64,000 bases of DNA from Phycisphaerae bacterium (GTDB lineage: Bacteria; Planctomycetota; Phycisphaerae; Tepidisphaerales; Tepidisphaeraceae). The stretch covers positions 62,001-126,000 of the forward strand of contig BPJO01000006.1 in NCBI GenBank assembly GCA_026004655.1. The letters are read 5' to 3'. The notes under the pieces are model-generated. The model was not told the origin of the DNA, made no database searches, and saw only the letters and a list, made by a program, of their open reading frames with translations. The position numbers and the translations under genes were made by a program. Positions 26,369 through 34,661 of this stretch are shown here, piece after piece (within the stretch, counting starts at the first letter, position 1; the number at the start of each line of letters is the position of its first letter).

Positions 26369-26581
26369 CTATTTGCAATCCTGATCCACGCGTGCCAGCA
26401 CTTGGGCCATCTGATCCATGGTCGAAACCGCTTGGCGGACTGCCTGCTCGAGCGGTTCAAGATAAGTTTTTTCAAACTGTTCTGAAACCGAATCCGACCA
26501 ATCGGTTTTGACGGATTCCCATCGGAGCATCAGATCCTTCAACCCCTTGTTCAGATTACCACGTCCTTCATACAGTCCCAT
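26369..26581 (-). CDS. Small WXG100-like protein with WxD motif
   Basis: 70 aa, all predicted alpha-helical. The centre LMLRWESVKTDWSDSVSEQF has W28-S-D30 between two helices, in the position of the WXG turn of ESAT-6 family proteins; many non-actinobacterial members have a WxD or WxE variant. The start (26581) overlaps the stop of the upstream coiled-coil gene by 14 nt, and the stop is 45 nt before the EssC-like ATPase. It is shorter than the usual 100 aa. Probably a secreted partner or substrate adaptor of the ATPase. Confidence 0.6.
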   Translation of the reverse strand: MGLYEGRGNLNKGLKDLMLRWESVKTDWSDSVSEQFEKTYLEPLEQAVRQAVSTMDQMAQVLARVDQDCK

Positions 26582-27257
26582 CGGTTTTTCCTCGTTGAGA
26601 TTGATTTTGTTGAGGATCAGGGGTTGGCAAAACCTGTTCCGATGTCGAAACCGGATCGGATTCGGGCTTGTCCGGTTCGGGTGGTTGGACGGCTCGTTTC
26701 ATCGAACCGGATCCGGTCAAAGTATCCGAGGGCTGGGAAAAAGGGGGTTCTGCGTCACTACCGACCAGAACCGGAGATGAAGCCACATATTGCTCAAGCC
26801 GATCAGTAATTCGATCCAACAAGGCAATGGCGTTGGGCAGATCGGAAGATAATGCCGTTGCGAGTCGTTGCACGCCCCCCCGGTATAACAGATGTTCTCG
26901 TTGCAGTTGCTTGGCATGTCTCCGGGTGTTTTCGAGTTTTTGCTCGGCTTGTTCGAGGATTTTTTGGCATTTTTTCAGATATTTTTCCTCGTCAACGGTC
27001 GACTGCGGTCGGCCTAACGAATCCTTGAAGATGCGTTTTTGTCGCACGGCATCTTTGGCCCGATTGACCTCCTCGGACCATTTACGGACCTGAGAGATCC
27101 AGAAATGAGACTGTTCGGTTTCAAGCCAAGTCAGTTTACGGGTGATTTCACCCTCGGCGTCAGTCAAGGCGACCCCTGCAGATTCAACGAACTTGACCAA
27201 AGCCGCCCGAAACTGACGAATCGCTTCGATATCACGTACTTTTGCGCCTTGCGACAT
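26568..27257 (-). CDS. Coiled-coil protein of the type VII-like operon
   Basis: 229 aa from ATG 27257 (ATG 27293 is possible). Residues 1-165 are helical and contain long heptad-rich stretches (KYLKKCQKILEQAEQKLENT, KQLQREHLLYRGGVQRL). Residues 30-90 have two Trp in a helix-turn arrangement (KLTWLETEQSHFWISQVRKW), vaguely like an elongated LXG or WXG protein. The C-terminal 55 residues are Pro/Ser/Glu-rich, disordered, resembling a flexible tail. It lies between two WXG-like genes. No homologue is recognised; a substrate or chaperone is likely from the context. Confidence 0.55.
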   Translation of the reverse strand: MSQGAKVRDIEAIRQFRAALVKFVESAGVALTDAEGEITRKLTWLETEQSHFWISQVRKWSEEVNRAKDAVRQKRIFKDSLGRPQSTVDEEKYLKKCQKILEQAEQKLENTRRHAKQLQREHLLYRGGVQRLATALSSDLPNAIALLDRITDRLEQYVASSPVLVGSDAEPPFSQPSDTLTGSGSMKRAVQPPEPDKPESDPVSTSEQVLPTPDPQQNQSQRGKTDGTV

Positions 27258-27321
27258 TATGCGTACGTCCGCTTGATGTAATACCCGACCCATTCGACCA
27301 CGTCTTTGTGGTTTAACCGAC

Positions 27322-27594
27322 TCACCGTTGTTTCAAGTATTCCTCGATCAGTTGCGCTTTTTTCGCCAGAAACGAAACATGGTCATGGGACTGCTCGAGG
27401 AAACCAGCCAAAACTTTGACGGTTTGTTCAAAGGCTTCGGCAAACTTTCGTTGTTCCTGGTCTCTCCAATTCTGTTCCAGACCTCTCATTTTGGCGTGCA
27501 AGCCAGAAACCAACCCCTGGAGTTCGTTGTTAAACCGATTCAGATCCTGCGCAAAACGCCGAAGCTCAGCTGGGTCAACATGGGCTTTGGACAC
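27322..27594 (-). CDS. WXG100-like protein, first gene of the type VII-like operon
   Basis: 90 aa from GTG 27594, seven bases after GGAGG. The sequence is a helical hairpin: helix 1 (about 8-35), turn LEQNWRDQEQRKF with W43-R-D45, and helix 2 (about 48-88) ending in KKAQLIEEYLKQR. Length, turn position and the phenylalanine pattern after the W (F51, F55, L62) are as in WXG100 proteins such as EsxA/YukE. A -10 box TATAAT lies at 27634-27639. It is the first gene of a minus-strand set ending with the EssC-like ATPase. Confidence 0.7.
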   Translation of the reverse strand: MSKAHVDPAELRRFAQDLNRFNNELQGLVSGLHAKMRGLEQNWRDQEQRKFAEAFEQTVKVLAGFLEQSHDHVSFLAKKAQLIEEYLKQR

Positions 27595-27633
27595 AATCAC
27601 ACCTCCGCGACGAGTCAATTCGATTCTCACCCC

Positions 27634-27663
27634 ATTATAATCCCCATTCCAGCGGAATGTCGC
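27634..27663 (-). promoter_or_regulatory. Promoter of the type VII-like operon
   Basis: Perfect -10 TATAAT at 27639-27634 and a weak -35 GCGACA (27663-27658) 18 nt upstream. Transcription should begin about 27627, giving a leader of about 33 nt to the GTG start. Divergent from the promoter of the secreted protein gene at 27727. Confidence 0.6.
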
Positions 27664-27677
27664 AGCCGGGATAATAA

Positions 27678-27707
27678 TTCAACACTTTCAACACTCCAAA
27701 GTATAAC
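27678..27707 (+). promoter_or_regulatory. Promoter of the secreted beta-sandwich protein gene
   Basis: TTCAAC at 27678-27683 and TATAAC at 27702-27707 are spaced by 18 nt. The expected start at about 27714 leaves a 13-nt leader that holds the AAGGA ribosome binding site before ATG 27727. Confidence 0.45.
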
Positions 27708-27726
27708 TCATAGAAAGGAAAACCTT

Positions 27727-28206
27727 ATGCGCCTTATCTCAACACTCACCAAGGTGTCGCTGGTCGCTGCTGCACTGATGGTGTCTTCATCGTTGTCCCA
27801 AGCCGATTACAAACCGAGCTCCCAAGCTTCGATCCAAGGCAAGGTGGTCGATTCCGACGGTCAACCCGTCGCTGGCGCTGAAGTACGTGTCATGCCTGCT
27901 CCCCAGGCCAAACCTCACAAAGAAAAGCTCGAAGGCCCCCTTAATCCCAAACCCGACAAACCTGAAACGAAGCAAAAACCTGAAAAACCCAAACCCGTCG
28001 CAGAAACCGTCACTGATGCCAATGGTTCGTTTACCCTGACCGGAATCCCTGCCGGGGATTATTTCATCCAAGCCGACGCCAAAGGTAAGGGAAAAGCCAA
28101 ATCCAAGATCATCTTGGCTGAAGGACAGGTCCAGCAAATCACCCTTGAACTCAAAGCCCCTACGCCGAAAAAGCCCCAAGAGACTCCTGCCCATCCTGAG
28201 AAATAA
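27727..28206 (+). CDS. Secreted carboxypeptidase-regulatory-like (beta-sandwich) protein
   Basis: 159 aa from ATG 27727 behind AAGGA. A signal peptide (about 1-26, SLVAAALMVSSSLSQA) is followed by ASIQGKVVDSDGQPVAGAEVRVM, a CarboxypepD_reg-like Ig fold interrupted by a Lys/Pro-rich insert (about 63-95). It resumes with ETVTDANGSFTLTGIPAGDYFIQADAKGKG. Such domains are common in secreted planctomycete proteins and bind or scaffold surface components. The insert is highly basic. It forms its own unit, ended by a strong terminator. Confidence 0.8.
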   Translation: MRLISTLTKVSLVAAALMVSSSLSQADYKPSSQASIQGKVVDSDGQPVAGAEVRVMPAPQAKPHKEKLEGPLNPKPDKPETKQKPEKPKPVAETVTDANGSFTLTGIPAGDYFIQADAKGKGKAKSKIILAEGQVQQITLELKAPTPKKPQETPAHPEK

Positions 28207-28238
28207 ACTTCTTGACAATAAGTTGATTCGGATTCGAT

Positions 28239-28277
28239 GTTCCCTGTTCAGAAACGACTCTGAACAGGGAACTTTTT
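28239..28277 (+). terminator. Rho-independent terminator
   Basis: Perfect 14-bp stem 28239-28252 with 28259-28272, loop of six, then TTTTT. It closes the secreted-protein gene on the plus strand. Confidence 0.93.
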
Positions 28278-28328
28278 GTGTACTTTACAAGGAAGAATGA
28301 GCAATGGGGTTCGGGGGATGGCTGAAAC

Positions 28329-28360
28329 AAAAAACCGTAGGACTCCGGGAATCCTACGGT
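28329..28360 (-). terminator. Rho-independent terminator of rpsL-rpsG
   Basis: A 9-bp stem (28334-28342 with 28352-28360) is followed on the minus strand by a run of T. It lies 29 bp after the rpsG stop, so the ribosomal transcript ends here without fusA or tuf. Confidence 0.88.
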
Positions 28361-28389
28361 GGTAAGTCCGGTCAATCATAAATTGACAA

Positions 28390-28866
28390 TTACCAGGCAA
28401 AGTGAGCAAACGCCTTATTGGCCTCGGCCATACGATGGGTTTGTTCGCGAGTGTTCATGGCTTTGCCTTCCTTTTTGTAAGCGGCCATGAGTTCGTCGGC
28501 CAGTTTGACTGATGTGCTTCGTCCACCTTCAGAACGGATGGCTTGGAGAATCCATCGAATTGCCAAACTTTGCTGACGACGTTTGTTCACTTGCATAGGG
28601 ACCTGATAGTTGGCCCCACCGACCCGTTTAGAACGGACTTCGACATACGGTTTGACGTTGTTGATGGCAGTTTCAAAGACTTCCAGAGGAGGAACGTCTT
28701 TGATCTTTTTTCCGATGATTTCCATCGCTTCGTACACGATGCGTTGGGCAACGGTTTTTTTCCCATCCCACATCAGACAGTTGGTGAACTTGCTGACCAG
28801 CTTGCTGTTGTAGCGGGGGTCCGGTTTAAGAATATCTTCCGAGGCTGTGAACTTTTTGTAGGCCAT
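28390..28866 (-). CDS. rpsG: 30S ribosomal protein S7
   Basis: 158 aa. It has the S7 features SKFTNCLMWDGKKTVAQRIVYEAM, PLEVFETAINNVKPYVEVRSKRVGGANYQVPMQV, NKRRQQSLAIRWILQAIRS and MAEANKAFAHFAW at the end. S7 nucleates assembly of the 30S head and contacts the E site and mRNA exit. GGAA precedes the start. It is in the usual order after rpsL but is followed by a terminator instead of fusA. Confidence 0.97.
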   Translation of the reverse strand: MAYKKFTASEDILKPDPRYNSKLVSKFTNCLMWDGKKTVAQRIVYEAMEIIGKKIKDVPPLEVFETAINNVKPYVEVRSKRVGGANYQVPMQVNKRRQQSLAIRWILQAIRSEGGRSTSVKLADELMAAYKKEGKAMNTREQTHRMAEANKAFAHFAW

Positions 28867-29008
28867 AAGATTGTTCCGTTTTCTTGAATGTTTCTCACCG
28901 CACCAAGCGGCAATACTCCGGATTGTTGTTCATGAAAGATTACAAATGATCGCGACACACTGATGAATGCCCGGGGAAACCCACCGGACCGAACCGTTCG
29001 TGACGATC

Positions 29009-29380
29009 TTACTTAGGCTTCTTGGCGCCATATTTGGACCGACCGCGTTTGCGTCCCTCGACGCCGAGGGTATCCAGAGCGCCGCGAACAATATGGTATC
29101 GAACACCGGGCAGGTCTCGAACCCTTCCCCCACGCACGAGAACGATGGAGTGTTCCTGAAGGTTATGCTCCTCGCCGGGAATATATGCAGTCACTTCCCG
29201 ACCGTTAGACAGGCGTACCCGGGCGATCTTTCGAAGCGCCGAGTTAGGCTTTTTGGGGGTCATGGTCTTGACCTGAACACAGACCCCACGTCGTTGTGGG
29301 CACTGTTCGAGGTCTTTGTTTTTCTTGATCGGGGCCAAGGGTTTACGCGGCTTGGCAATCAATTGGTTAATCGTAGGCAT
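29009..29380 (-). CDS. rpsL: 30S ribosomal protein S12
   Basis: 123 aa from ATG 29380 with [70 protein letters not shown] and [15 protein letters not shown] are universal S12 motifs. The streptomycin-sensitive KPNSA and LPGVR loops are wild type. It starts the str-type ribosomal unit, with the SRP RNA gene 154 bp upstream. Confidence 0.98.
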   Translation of the reverse strand: MPTINQLIAKPRKPLAPIKKNKDLEQCPQRRGVCVQVKTMTPKKPNSALRKIARVRLSNGREVTAYIPGEEHNLQEHSIVLVRGGRVRDLPGVRYHIVRGALDTLGVEGRKRGRSKYGAKKPK

Positions 29381-29413
29381 CAGCAACCTTTTGCAAACGA
29401 AAATAAGACCCGG

Positions 29414-29429
29414 GGCGAGCCTCCTCGCC
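29414..29429 (-). promoter_or_regulatory. Small hairpin in the rpsL leader
   Basis: Arms 29414-29419 and 29424-29429 form a 6-bp stem with a 4-nt loop, followed on the minus strand by a short T-rich stretch 34-50 nt before the rpsL start. A second palindrome of 7 bp (GGATCTT/AAGATCC) lies further upstream at about 29462-29477. They may be attenuator-like or an S7/S12-type leader element; no known consensus was matched. Confidence 0.35.
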
Positions 29430-29533
29430 GCAGGGAGCCCGGTAATATAACTTCAAGACCGGGGATCTTGCAAGATCCATTGGTCTGAAATGTGTCTGTG
29501 AAAATTTAGACACGAAATTCCCGCCCAAAAGAC

Positions 29534-29661
29534 CATCATGGCGGAAGACGACCGGGTTTCGACGGCACAAAGCCGGGACCGTTTATGGCTGCTTCCTCTC
29601 GGACCTGACCAGGTTCACGTCCGACCCTTGCATCGGCCCGGTCGTCATCCGCAATGACGAT
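29534..29661 (-). ncRNA. ffs: Signal recognition particle RNA (small bacterial type)
   Basis: The minus strand at about 29585-29615 reads CCTGGTCAGGTCCGAGAGG followed by AAGCAGCC, the invariant SRP domain IV core that binds Ffh. The flanks form a long helix: 29641-29661 pairs with 29534-29560 through CGACCGGG/CCCGGTCG and GCGGA/TCCGC. Ends are approximate to about 5 nt. A -10 TATAGT and -35 TTCGCA lie upstream at 29675-29703. The RNA guides ribosomes with signal peptides to the membrane. It is about 128 nt, slightly longer than E. coli 4.5S RNA. Confidence 0.92.
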
Positions 29662-29674
29662 CAGCAAGCCTTCT

Positions 29675-29703
29675 ACTATATCACTACCTTTCGGAATTGC
29701 GAA
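29675..29703 (-). promoter_or_regulatory. Promoter of the SRP RNA gene
   Basis: TTCGCA (29703-29698) and TATAGT (29680-29675) are spaced 17 nt, giving a start near 29668, which agrees with the 5' arm of the predicted SRP helix. Confidence 0.6.
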
Positions 29704-29789
29704 CACTACCCTCTCGCTTTTCACCTAAACGCCTAACATCGATCACTTCTGGTGAATCAGCGTCTCCCCTTCGACCCGTCTGTCATTTT

Positions 29790-30233
29790 TTATCTTACCA
29801 CACCGATCGTCAGCAGGAGATTGGCATAAATCCGCTGTTCTCCGGTCGCAATGGTCAGACAAACGTCCGGGGATTGTGCACGCTCATAGAACTGAAACCG
29901 CTCGACCCGTGTCAGGGGCAGGTCCAGTCCCGCGTTGCGAAACGTTTGAATGAACTCGCCCCAGATTTCAGGATCCTTTTGCAACGAATAAGGTCCGGTC
30001 CGGGGGTAATCCATGACCTCAGCCGATTCGACCGGAATCGCAGTTAGAAGCACGTCCAGAACCTGGGTTACGGTCGGGTTTCCCGGAGCCAGATTTAAGT
30101 AGACCACTTCGGCCTGCGGTCCTTTTCGGGTCCAATGAGGAAAGTTTCCGTCGCTAATAAGTACCTTGGAACTGTGTCCTGCACGGGCCAGTGCGGCAAG
30201 AATCTGAGGATGAAGCAACCGAGATTTGAGCAT
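29790..30233 (-). CDS. RbsD/FucU family sugar mutarotase
   Basis: 147 aa. The motifs LLHPQILAALARAGHSS and VLISDGNFP, with VDVLLTAIPVE-like strands in the middle, are those of the RbsD/FucU family, which interconvert alpha and beta anomers of ribose or fucose. The N-terminal His of ILHP-type sequences is present (HP at 8-9). It lies divergent from the fucose-isomerase-like gene, supporting a fucose-type substrate. Sequence alone does not separate RbsD from FucU with confidence. Confidence 0.82.
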   Translation of the reverse strand: MLKSRLLHPQILAALARAGHSSKVLISDGNFPHWTRKGPQAEVVYLNLAPGNPTVTQVLDVLLTAIPVESAEVMDYPRTGPYSLQKDPEIWGEFIQTFRNAGLDLPLTRVERFQFYERAQSPDVCLTIATGEQRIYANLLLTIGVVR

Positions 30234-30360
30234 TTATGCAACTCCGGTAAACTCTTGCAGTCGGTTAACAATGATACAACCATAGAAAATAGGTTTTCCA
30301 TCCCAACCGATCAAGCCGGAAAACCACCCCTTTGTCGGGAACCCAGGAGGTCTCAACATC

Positions 30361-32028
30361 ATGGCTGCTTATCAGATTCCTGCAACACACCAGCCCCCCA
30401 AACTGAAGAAGAAACAGGTCCAGCTAATCGCCAACGGAGACTTGCGTCTCTCAGCCAATCAGAAATGCTGGCCGGAACAGAAAAAAATGGAAGACACGCT
30501 GATCACTGCCATCGCCGACATGGGTTACGAAGTGATCCGCGCACACCCGTACGATCCGGAGCGCAAACACGGTTTTATCCAGTCCCAGAAGGAAGGGTTG
30601 GAGGTTTTTAAGAGCATCGATCCCGAGGCTCCGCTGATCGTTGCCGAATGTGTATGGCAGTATTCACACCACATTCTTCCTGGACTGATTTCACATCAAG
30701 GGCCGATTCTGACCGTCGCCAACTGGTCTGGCACTTGGCCCGGCTTGGTCGGAATGCTGAACCTGAACGGTTCGCTCACCAAGGCCGGTGTGAAATACTC
30801 GACCATCTGGTCCGAGGATTTCACCGATGATTACTTTAAATCCTGTTTGAAAAAGTGGTTAAAGCAAGGCGCTTTCAAACACCGCACACCCCATGTCACT
30901 CGTCTGAAACACGTGAAAATTGGGGGAAAGGAAAAGAAACTCGCCGAAGCACTGGCGACCCAGTTGCGACGAGAAAAAGCCATCATGGGCGTCTTCGACG
31001 AAGGGTGCATGGGCATGTTCAATGCCATCATCCCCGATGAACTGCTCAACCCTTTGGGTGTCTATAAAGAACGCCTCAGCCAATCGGCGTTGTACTACGA
31101 AACGACCCAGGTCTCTGATACCGAAGCCCGCGAAGTTTACGACTGGTACAAGTCCAAAGGTATGACGTTTCATCTGGGCCCCAATGAGGAAGAACACCTG
31201 ACCGAGCACCAGGTGCTTCAGCAATGCAAGATGTACATCGCTGCGGTCCGGATCGCGGATGATTTTGGCTGTGCCACCATCGGAATCCAGTATCAGCAGG
31301 GATTGAAGGATCTTTTACCCGCTAGCGATCTGGTGGAAGGTACGCTGAACAATTCGGATCGTCCTCCGGTCCGTAGTCGGGACGGCAAACGAATCCTGTT
31401 CGAAGGTCAGCCATTGCCTCATTTTAACGAAGTGGATGAGTGTGCGGGCCTCGACGGATTATTGACCTATCGTGTACACCAGGCCATGGGCCAACCGGTT
31501 GAAAATACGCTCCATGACCTACGATGGGGAGATGTGGATCACTCGGGGACCACCGACGAATATGTCTGGGTGTTTTTGATTTCGGGATCCGCCCCACCTG
31601 CTCATTTCATTAATGGATGGGCCGGTGCATCGAGCGAACGCCAACCCCCGATGTATTTCCGTCTCGGGGGGGGCACGCTCAAAGGCATCAGCAAACCCGG
31701 GGAAATCGTCTGGAGCCGTTTTTATATCGAAGACCAGAAGCTCAAGCTGGACATCGGTCGGGCCGGGGTCATTGAACTGCCCGAAAGCGAAACCAACCGT
31801 CGCTGGCAGGCCACCACCCCCCAGTGGCCGATCATGCACGCAGTCACCTACGGCGTCACCCGTGACCAAATGATGGCCAAGCATAAATCCAATCACATCC
31901 AATGCGTTTACGCCAACTCCGCCGACGACGCGGACAAGGCCCTGTTGGTCAAAGCCCATCTGGCGGCTTGTCTGGGTGTGGAGGTCAACGTCTGCGGAAC
32001 ACGCAAGAACGGCAAACCTTGGGCATGA
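30361..32028 (+). CDS. L-fucose/arabinose isomerase-like protein
   Basis: 555 aa, ATG 30361 ten bases after AGGAGG. It follows the architecture of L-fucose isomerase (about 590 aa): N1 domain with [21 protein letters not shown]2 domain with [15 protein letters not shown], and [15 protein letters not shown] leading into the C-terminal metal domain. The C-terminal region has [13 protein letters not shown]. The exact metal ligands of FucI (Glu, Asp, His) could not be placed with certainty. The divergent FucU-like gene supports a sugar isomerase, probably of fucose or an unusual 6-deoxy sugar. Confidence 0.8.
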   Translation: MAAYQIPATHQPPKLKKKQVQLIANGDLRLSANQKCWPEQKKMEDTLITAIADMGYEVIRAHPYDPERKHGFIQSQKEGLEVFKSIDPEAPLIVAECVWQYSHHILPGLISHQGPILTVANWSGTWPGLVGMLNLNGSLTKAGVKYSTIWSEDFTDDYFKSCLKKWLKQGAFKHRTPHVTRLKHVKIGGKEKKLAEALATQLRREKAIMGVFDEGCMGMFNAIIPDELLNPLGVYKERLSQSALYYETTQVSDTEAREVYDWYKSKGMTFHLGPNEEEHLTEHQVLQQCKMYIAAVRIADDFGCATIGIQYQQGLKDLLPASDLVEGTLNNSDRPPVRSRDGKRILFEGQPLPHFNEVDECAGLDGLLTYRVHQAMGQPVENTLHDLRWGDVDHSGTTDEYVWVFLISGSAPPAHFINGWAGASSERQPPMYFRLGGGTLKGISKPGEIVWSRFYIEDQKLKLDIGRAGVIELPESETNRRWQATTPQWPIMHAVTYGVTRDQMMAKHKSNHIQCVYANSADDADKALLVKAHLAACLGVEVNVCGTRKNGKPWA

Positions 32029-32051
32029 CCGGTTCGTCAATCTTATAAATG

Positions 32052-32084
32052 GGCGTCAGCGTTCCACTACGCTGGCGCCTTTTT
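32052..32084 (+). terminator. Rho-independent terminator
   Basis: Arms 32052-32062 and 32069-32079 pair over 11 bp with one GT pair and a 6-nt loop, then TTTTT. It ends the isomerase-like gene 23 bp after its stop. Confidence 0.9.
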
Positions 32085-32169
32085 CCGTTTTTGGCGATTC
32101 CGGACAGAGAAGACGTTTCTGAGCCCCTCGGTCTCAACAATTGTCCAATTGAAAATGACTAACTTTCAG

Positions 32170-33792
32170 TCAAGACAGACGACGAAGATCGGAATCTAAA
32201 AGCAGGACCAAACTGGTTTCGTTTCGGTCATCCCGCTCGGGCTGACGGGTAGAGACGGCACGTCCTGCGACATATAAAGTCGAACCCTCCACAAAGATCC
32301 CGGATGCATAGTCGTCATCCGCGCCGCCGATCCGCGTGGCATTGATGTATTTTCCTCGGGGGCTTAATCGGGAAACAAACCAGTCGTAGCTTTCGTTACG
32401 TCGTCCACCAAAGTTTCGATCCCGAATCCGTCCGACATCGGCTGGGGCACTGGAAAGCCACACCTGACTCGGACCGGGCGCGAAATCGGCGGTATTGAAA
32501 AAGGACCCGATGGTGTAAATGCTACCGTCAGAACCTATCTGCATGTCAGAAATGGTTTCGAGGTAGCCCCCGCCGAGCTGGGCCTGCCAGACCGGGTTAC
32601 CGTCGGATTCGAAGCGGGAAATCAACAGATCCGAATTGACCGGTTTTCGTCCGGACCTTTCGGGAACGGCCTGGAAAATACGAGTGACCTGCGGCCGAGG
32701 ATCGACATCCACCTTGTCACCGAAATATCCGCCGGTGTACACGCTTCCGTCGGGTCCGATGGCGACGGTCGAGTTGCCGTCATTTCGCTCCCCCCCGGTA
32801 CTCAAGGCGAAACTAAGCCGACCTTTTCGGTTGAGAAGTCCGAATACGGCATCCGTTTTACCGTTTGACCGAAGCACATAACGGGCTGATGACGGATCAA
32901 AATCGGCTTCATCCGCGAAGACGCCTGCGAAATAGACGTTTCCTGAAGGAGTGACCGCAATGTCGTTGACCGAATTGCGGACCGACGAATCGGTGGCTTG
33001 GGAGGTGAATTGATAGACCCAGTTAAATGCGCCCTGATTGGAAAGACGCACGACATACCCGGCGTCTCGTCCCTCGGATCGAAGCAGATAAACCCGACTG
33101 GACGGATCAAAATCGGCTTCTCGTGAATAGTATCCACTGACATAAACATTTCCGCTGGCGTCTAATCCGACGGACAACGCTGTGTCATGGAACGGACCGC
33201 CTATAGCGCGTGACCACCGGAGGGTTCCTGTCGGGTCGAGTTTGAGGATCAAAGCGTCGTGATAATCATCGCCGAACCGGTCATTGGCCGTTATGGTTTG
33301 CGGACCGACGTTGATGGTTCCACGGAATGAACCGACCAGAAAAATATTCCCTGAACGGTCCACCGCCAGGTCATTAATATACTCACCCGCACCGACGGGC
33401 ATTTCACCGACCTGCCCGACCTGGGTACTGATCCGTTCCGGGTTAATGAGTCCGATCCGGTCTTCATATTCCCGGAAATTTTTGTTCGAATAATCCCCTC
33501 CGATACGTACCGCCCATTTCAATGAACCGTCGTTCGCGTATGAAGCAACATAAATGTCGCTGTCCCCCTGCGCCGTCAAGGAATAGATGCCGGGAGACGG
33601 GTCAAAATCCACCGTTCCCGAAAACAGACCGGTCATTACTGCACCGTCGGATGTTGGAACTACCCGCTTGACCATATCAAATCCAGGTCCCCCAAAACTC
33701 AGAGGAAAAGCGCCCGGGTTGACCGCCAGCAGCCGGCGTGATTCCAAATGCTCGCAAATCGATTTTGTCGGTTTCTTCAAGGCTCGGGACAT
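32170..33792 (-). CDS. LEPR-XLL protein with SBBP beta-propeller repeats
   Basis: 540 aa from ATG 33792. Near the N-terminus is HLESRRLLAV, a LEPR-XLL-type motif specific to planctomycetes and relatives that precedes secreted or surface proteins. After it follow at least eight SBBP repeats with cores such as GNIFLVGSFRGTINVG, GNVYVSGYYSREADFDPSS and GSIYTIGSFFNTADFAPG, forming one or two beta-propellers. DxDPS/T turns recur at nearly every repeat. There is no classical signal peptide; the motif is thought to replace it. It is 35 bp downstream of pdxJ on the same strand and may share its transcript. Function unknown. Confidence 0.78.
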   Translation of the reverse strand: MSRALKKPTKSICEHLESRRLLAVNPGAFPLSFGGPGFDMVKRVVPTSDGAVMTGLFSGTVDFDPSPGIYSLTAQGDSDIYVASYANDGSLKWAVRIGGDYSNKNFREYEDRIGLINPERISTQVGQVGEMPVGAGEYINDLAVDRSGNIFLVGSFRGTINVGPQTITANDRFGDDYHDALILKLDPTGTLRWSRAIGGPFHDTALSVGLDASGNVYVSGYYSREADFDPSSRVYLLRSEGRDAGYVVRLSNQGAFNWVYQFTSQATDSSVRNSVNDIAVTPSGNVYFAGVFADEADFDPSSARYVLRSNGKTDAVFGLLNRKGRLSFALSTGGERNDGNSTVAIGPDGSVYTGGYFGDKVDVDPRPQVTRIFQAVPERSGRKPVNSDLLISRFESDGNPVWQAQLGGGYLETISDMQIGSDGSIYTIGSFFNTADFAPGPSQVWLSSAPADVGRIRDRNFGGRRNESYDWFVSRLSPRGKYINATRIGGADDDYASGIFVEGSTLYVAGRAVSTRQPERDDRNETSLVLLLDSDLRRLS

Positions 33793-33826
33793 AAGGCGAG
33801 AAAGTAACCGGATTTCAGCAAATCGT

Positions 33827-34576
33827 CTACTTACTCGCCTGACAAATGGTCTGATATCTTCGGACCGTCTCTGCAAGTCCAAATTCCAGCGCATCAGCGA
33901 TCAGCGCATGACCGATCGACACTTCATCCACACCCGGCACCTTCTGCAAAAAAGGGGGAAGATTCTCGAGGTTCAGATCATGACCGGCATTAACGCCCAA
34001 CCCGGATTGTCGAGCGATCCTGGCCGATTCAATATAAGGTCCGATCCCCTGCTCCAACCGCCCACATGCAAAGGCGATCGCATAGGGTTCGGTATAAAGC
34101 TCGATACGATCCGCGCCTAATTGACGCGCAAGAGGTATCATCGAAGGGACCGGATCCATGAACAAACTGACCCGACAACCGATTCGTTTCAGCTCGGCTA
34201 TGGCTTTTTCGAGTGCACTCCGACCAGACACATCCAACTCAGCCAGATTCCAACCATGATTGCTTGTCAAGGCCTCTCGGGCATCAGGAACCAAGGTTGC
34301 CTGATGAGGACGAACCCGGCGACAATGCTCGATCAAACCGTGAAAGGGGTTCCCCTCGATGTTGAACTCGGCTCGTGGATAAGACCGCATCAGTTGCCCG
34401 ATATCGTCCACGTCATCCGGGCGGATGTGTCGCTGATCCGGACGAGGGTGAACCGTAATCCCGTCTGCCCCGGCATCCAATGCGATCCGAGACAGACGAA
34501 CCACCGACGGAATCCCCAACGAACGCGTATTCCGTAACGTCGCAATTTTGTTCACATTCACCGACAAGTGAGTCAT
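33827..34576 (-). CDS. pdxJ: Pyridoxine 5'-phosphate synthase
   Basis: 249 aa from ATG 34576; longer upstream reading is not supported. MTHLSVNVNKIATLRNTR, AGADGITVHPRPDQRHI, EFNIEGNP, VTLVPD-like ATLVPDAREALTSNHG and GLGVNAGHDLNLENLP are PdxJ motifs. PdxJ condenses 1-deoxyxylulose 5-phosphate with an aminoacetone derivative into PNP. The -10 TATAAT at 34583-34588 lies only 6 nt before the ATG and no ribosome binding site is present, so the mRNA is probably leaderless. Confidence 0.95.
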   Translation of the reverse strand: MTHLSVNVNKIATLRNTRSLGIPSVVRLSRIALDAGADGITVHPRPDQRHIRPDDVDDIGQLMRSYPRAEFNIEGNPFHGLIEHCRRVRPHQATLVPDAREALTSNHGWNLAELDVSGRSALEKAIAELKRIGCRVSLFMDPVPSMIPLARQLGADRIELYTEPYAIAFACGRLEQGIGPYIESARIARQSGLGVNAGHDLNLENLPPFLQKVPGVDEVSIGHALIADALEFGLAETVRRYQTICQASK

Positions 34577-34582
34577 TCCCGT

Positions 34583-34588
34583 ATTATA
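34583..34588 (-). promoter_or_regulatory. -10 hexamer of pdxJ, leaderless arrangement
   Basis: TATAAT on the minus strand ends 6 nt before ATG 34576. No convincing -35 pairs with it. Placement predicts transcription starting at or next to the start codon. On the plus strand the same bases read TATTATAAC and might serve queC, whose ATG is at 34662. Confidence 0.5.
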
Positions 34589-34661
34589 ACCGACCCTGAA
34601 GCAATCACATGTCCAACAAACCGGTTGAAAACAATCCGCATTTGAGAACAATCGATTCAAA

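Noticed and set aside
29536..29724. A 62-codon open frame on the minus strand.
   Set aside because: It lies wholly on the SRP RNA and its promoter and has no ribosome binding site.
31519..32040. A 173-codon minus-strand open frame.
   Set aside because: Antisense to the fucose-isomerase-like gene, without a start signal.
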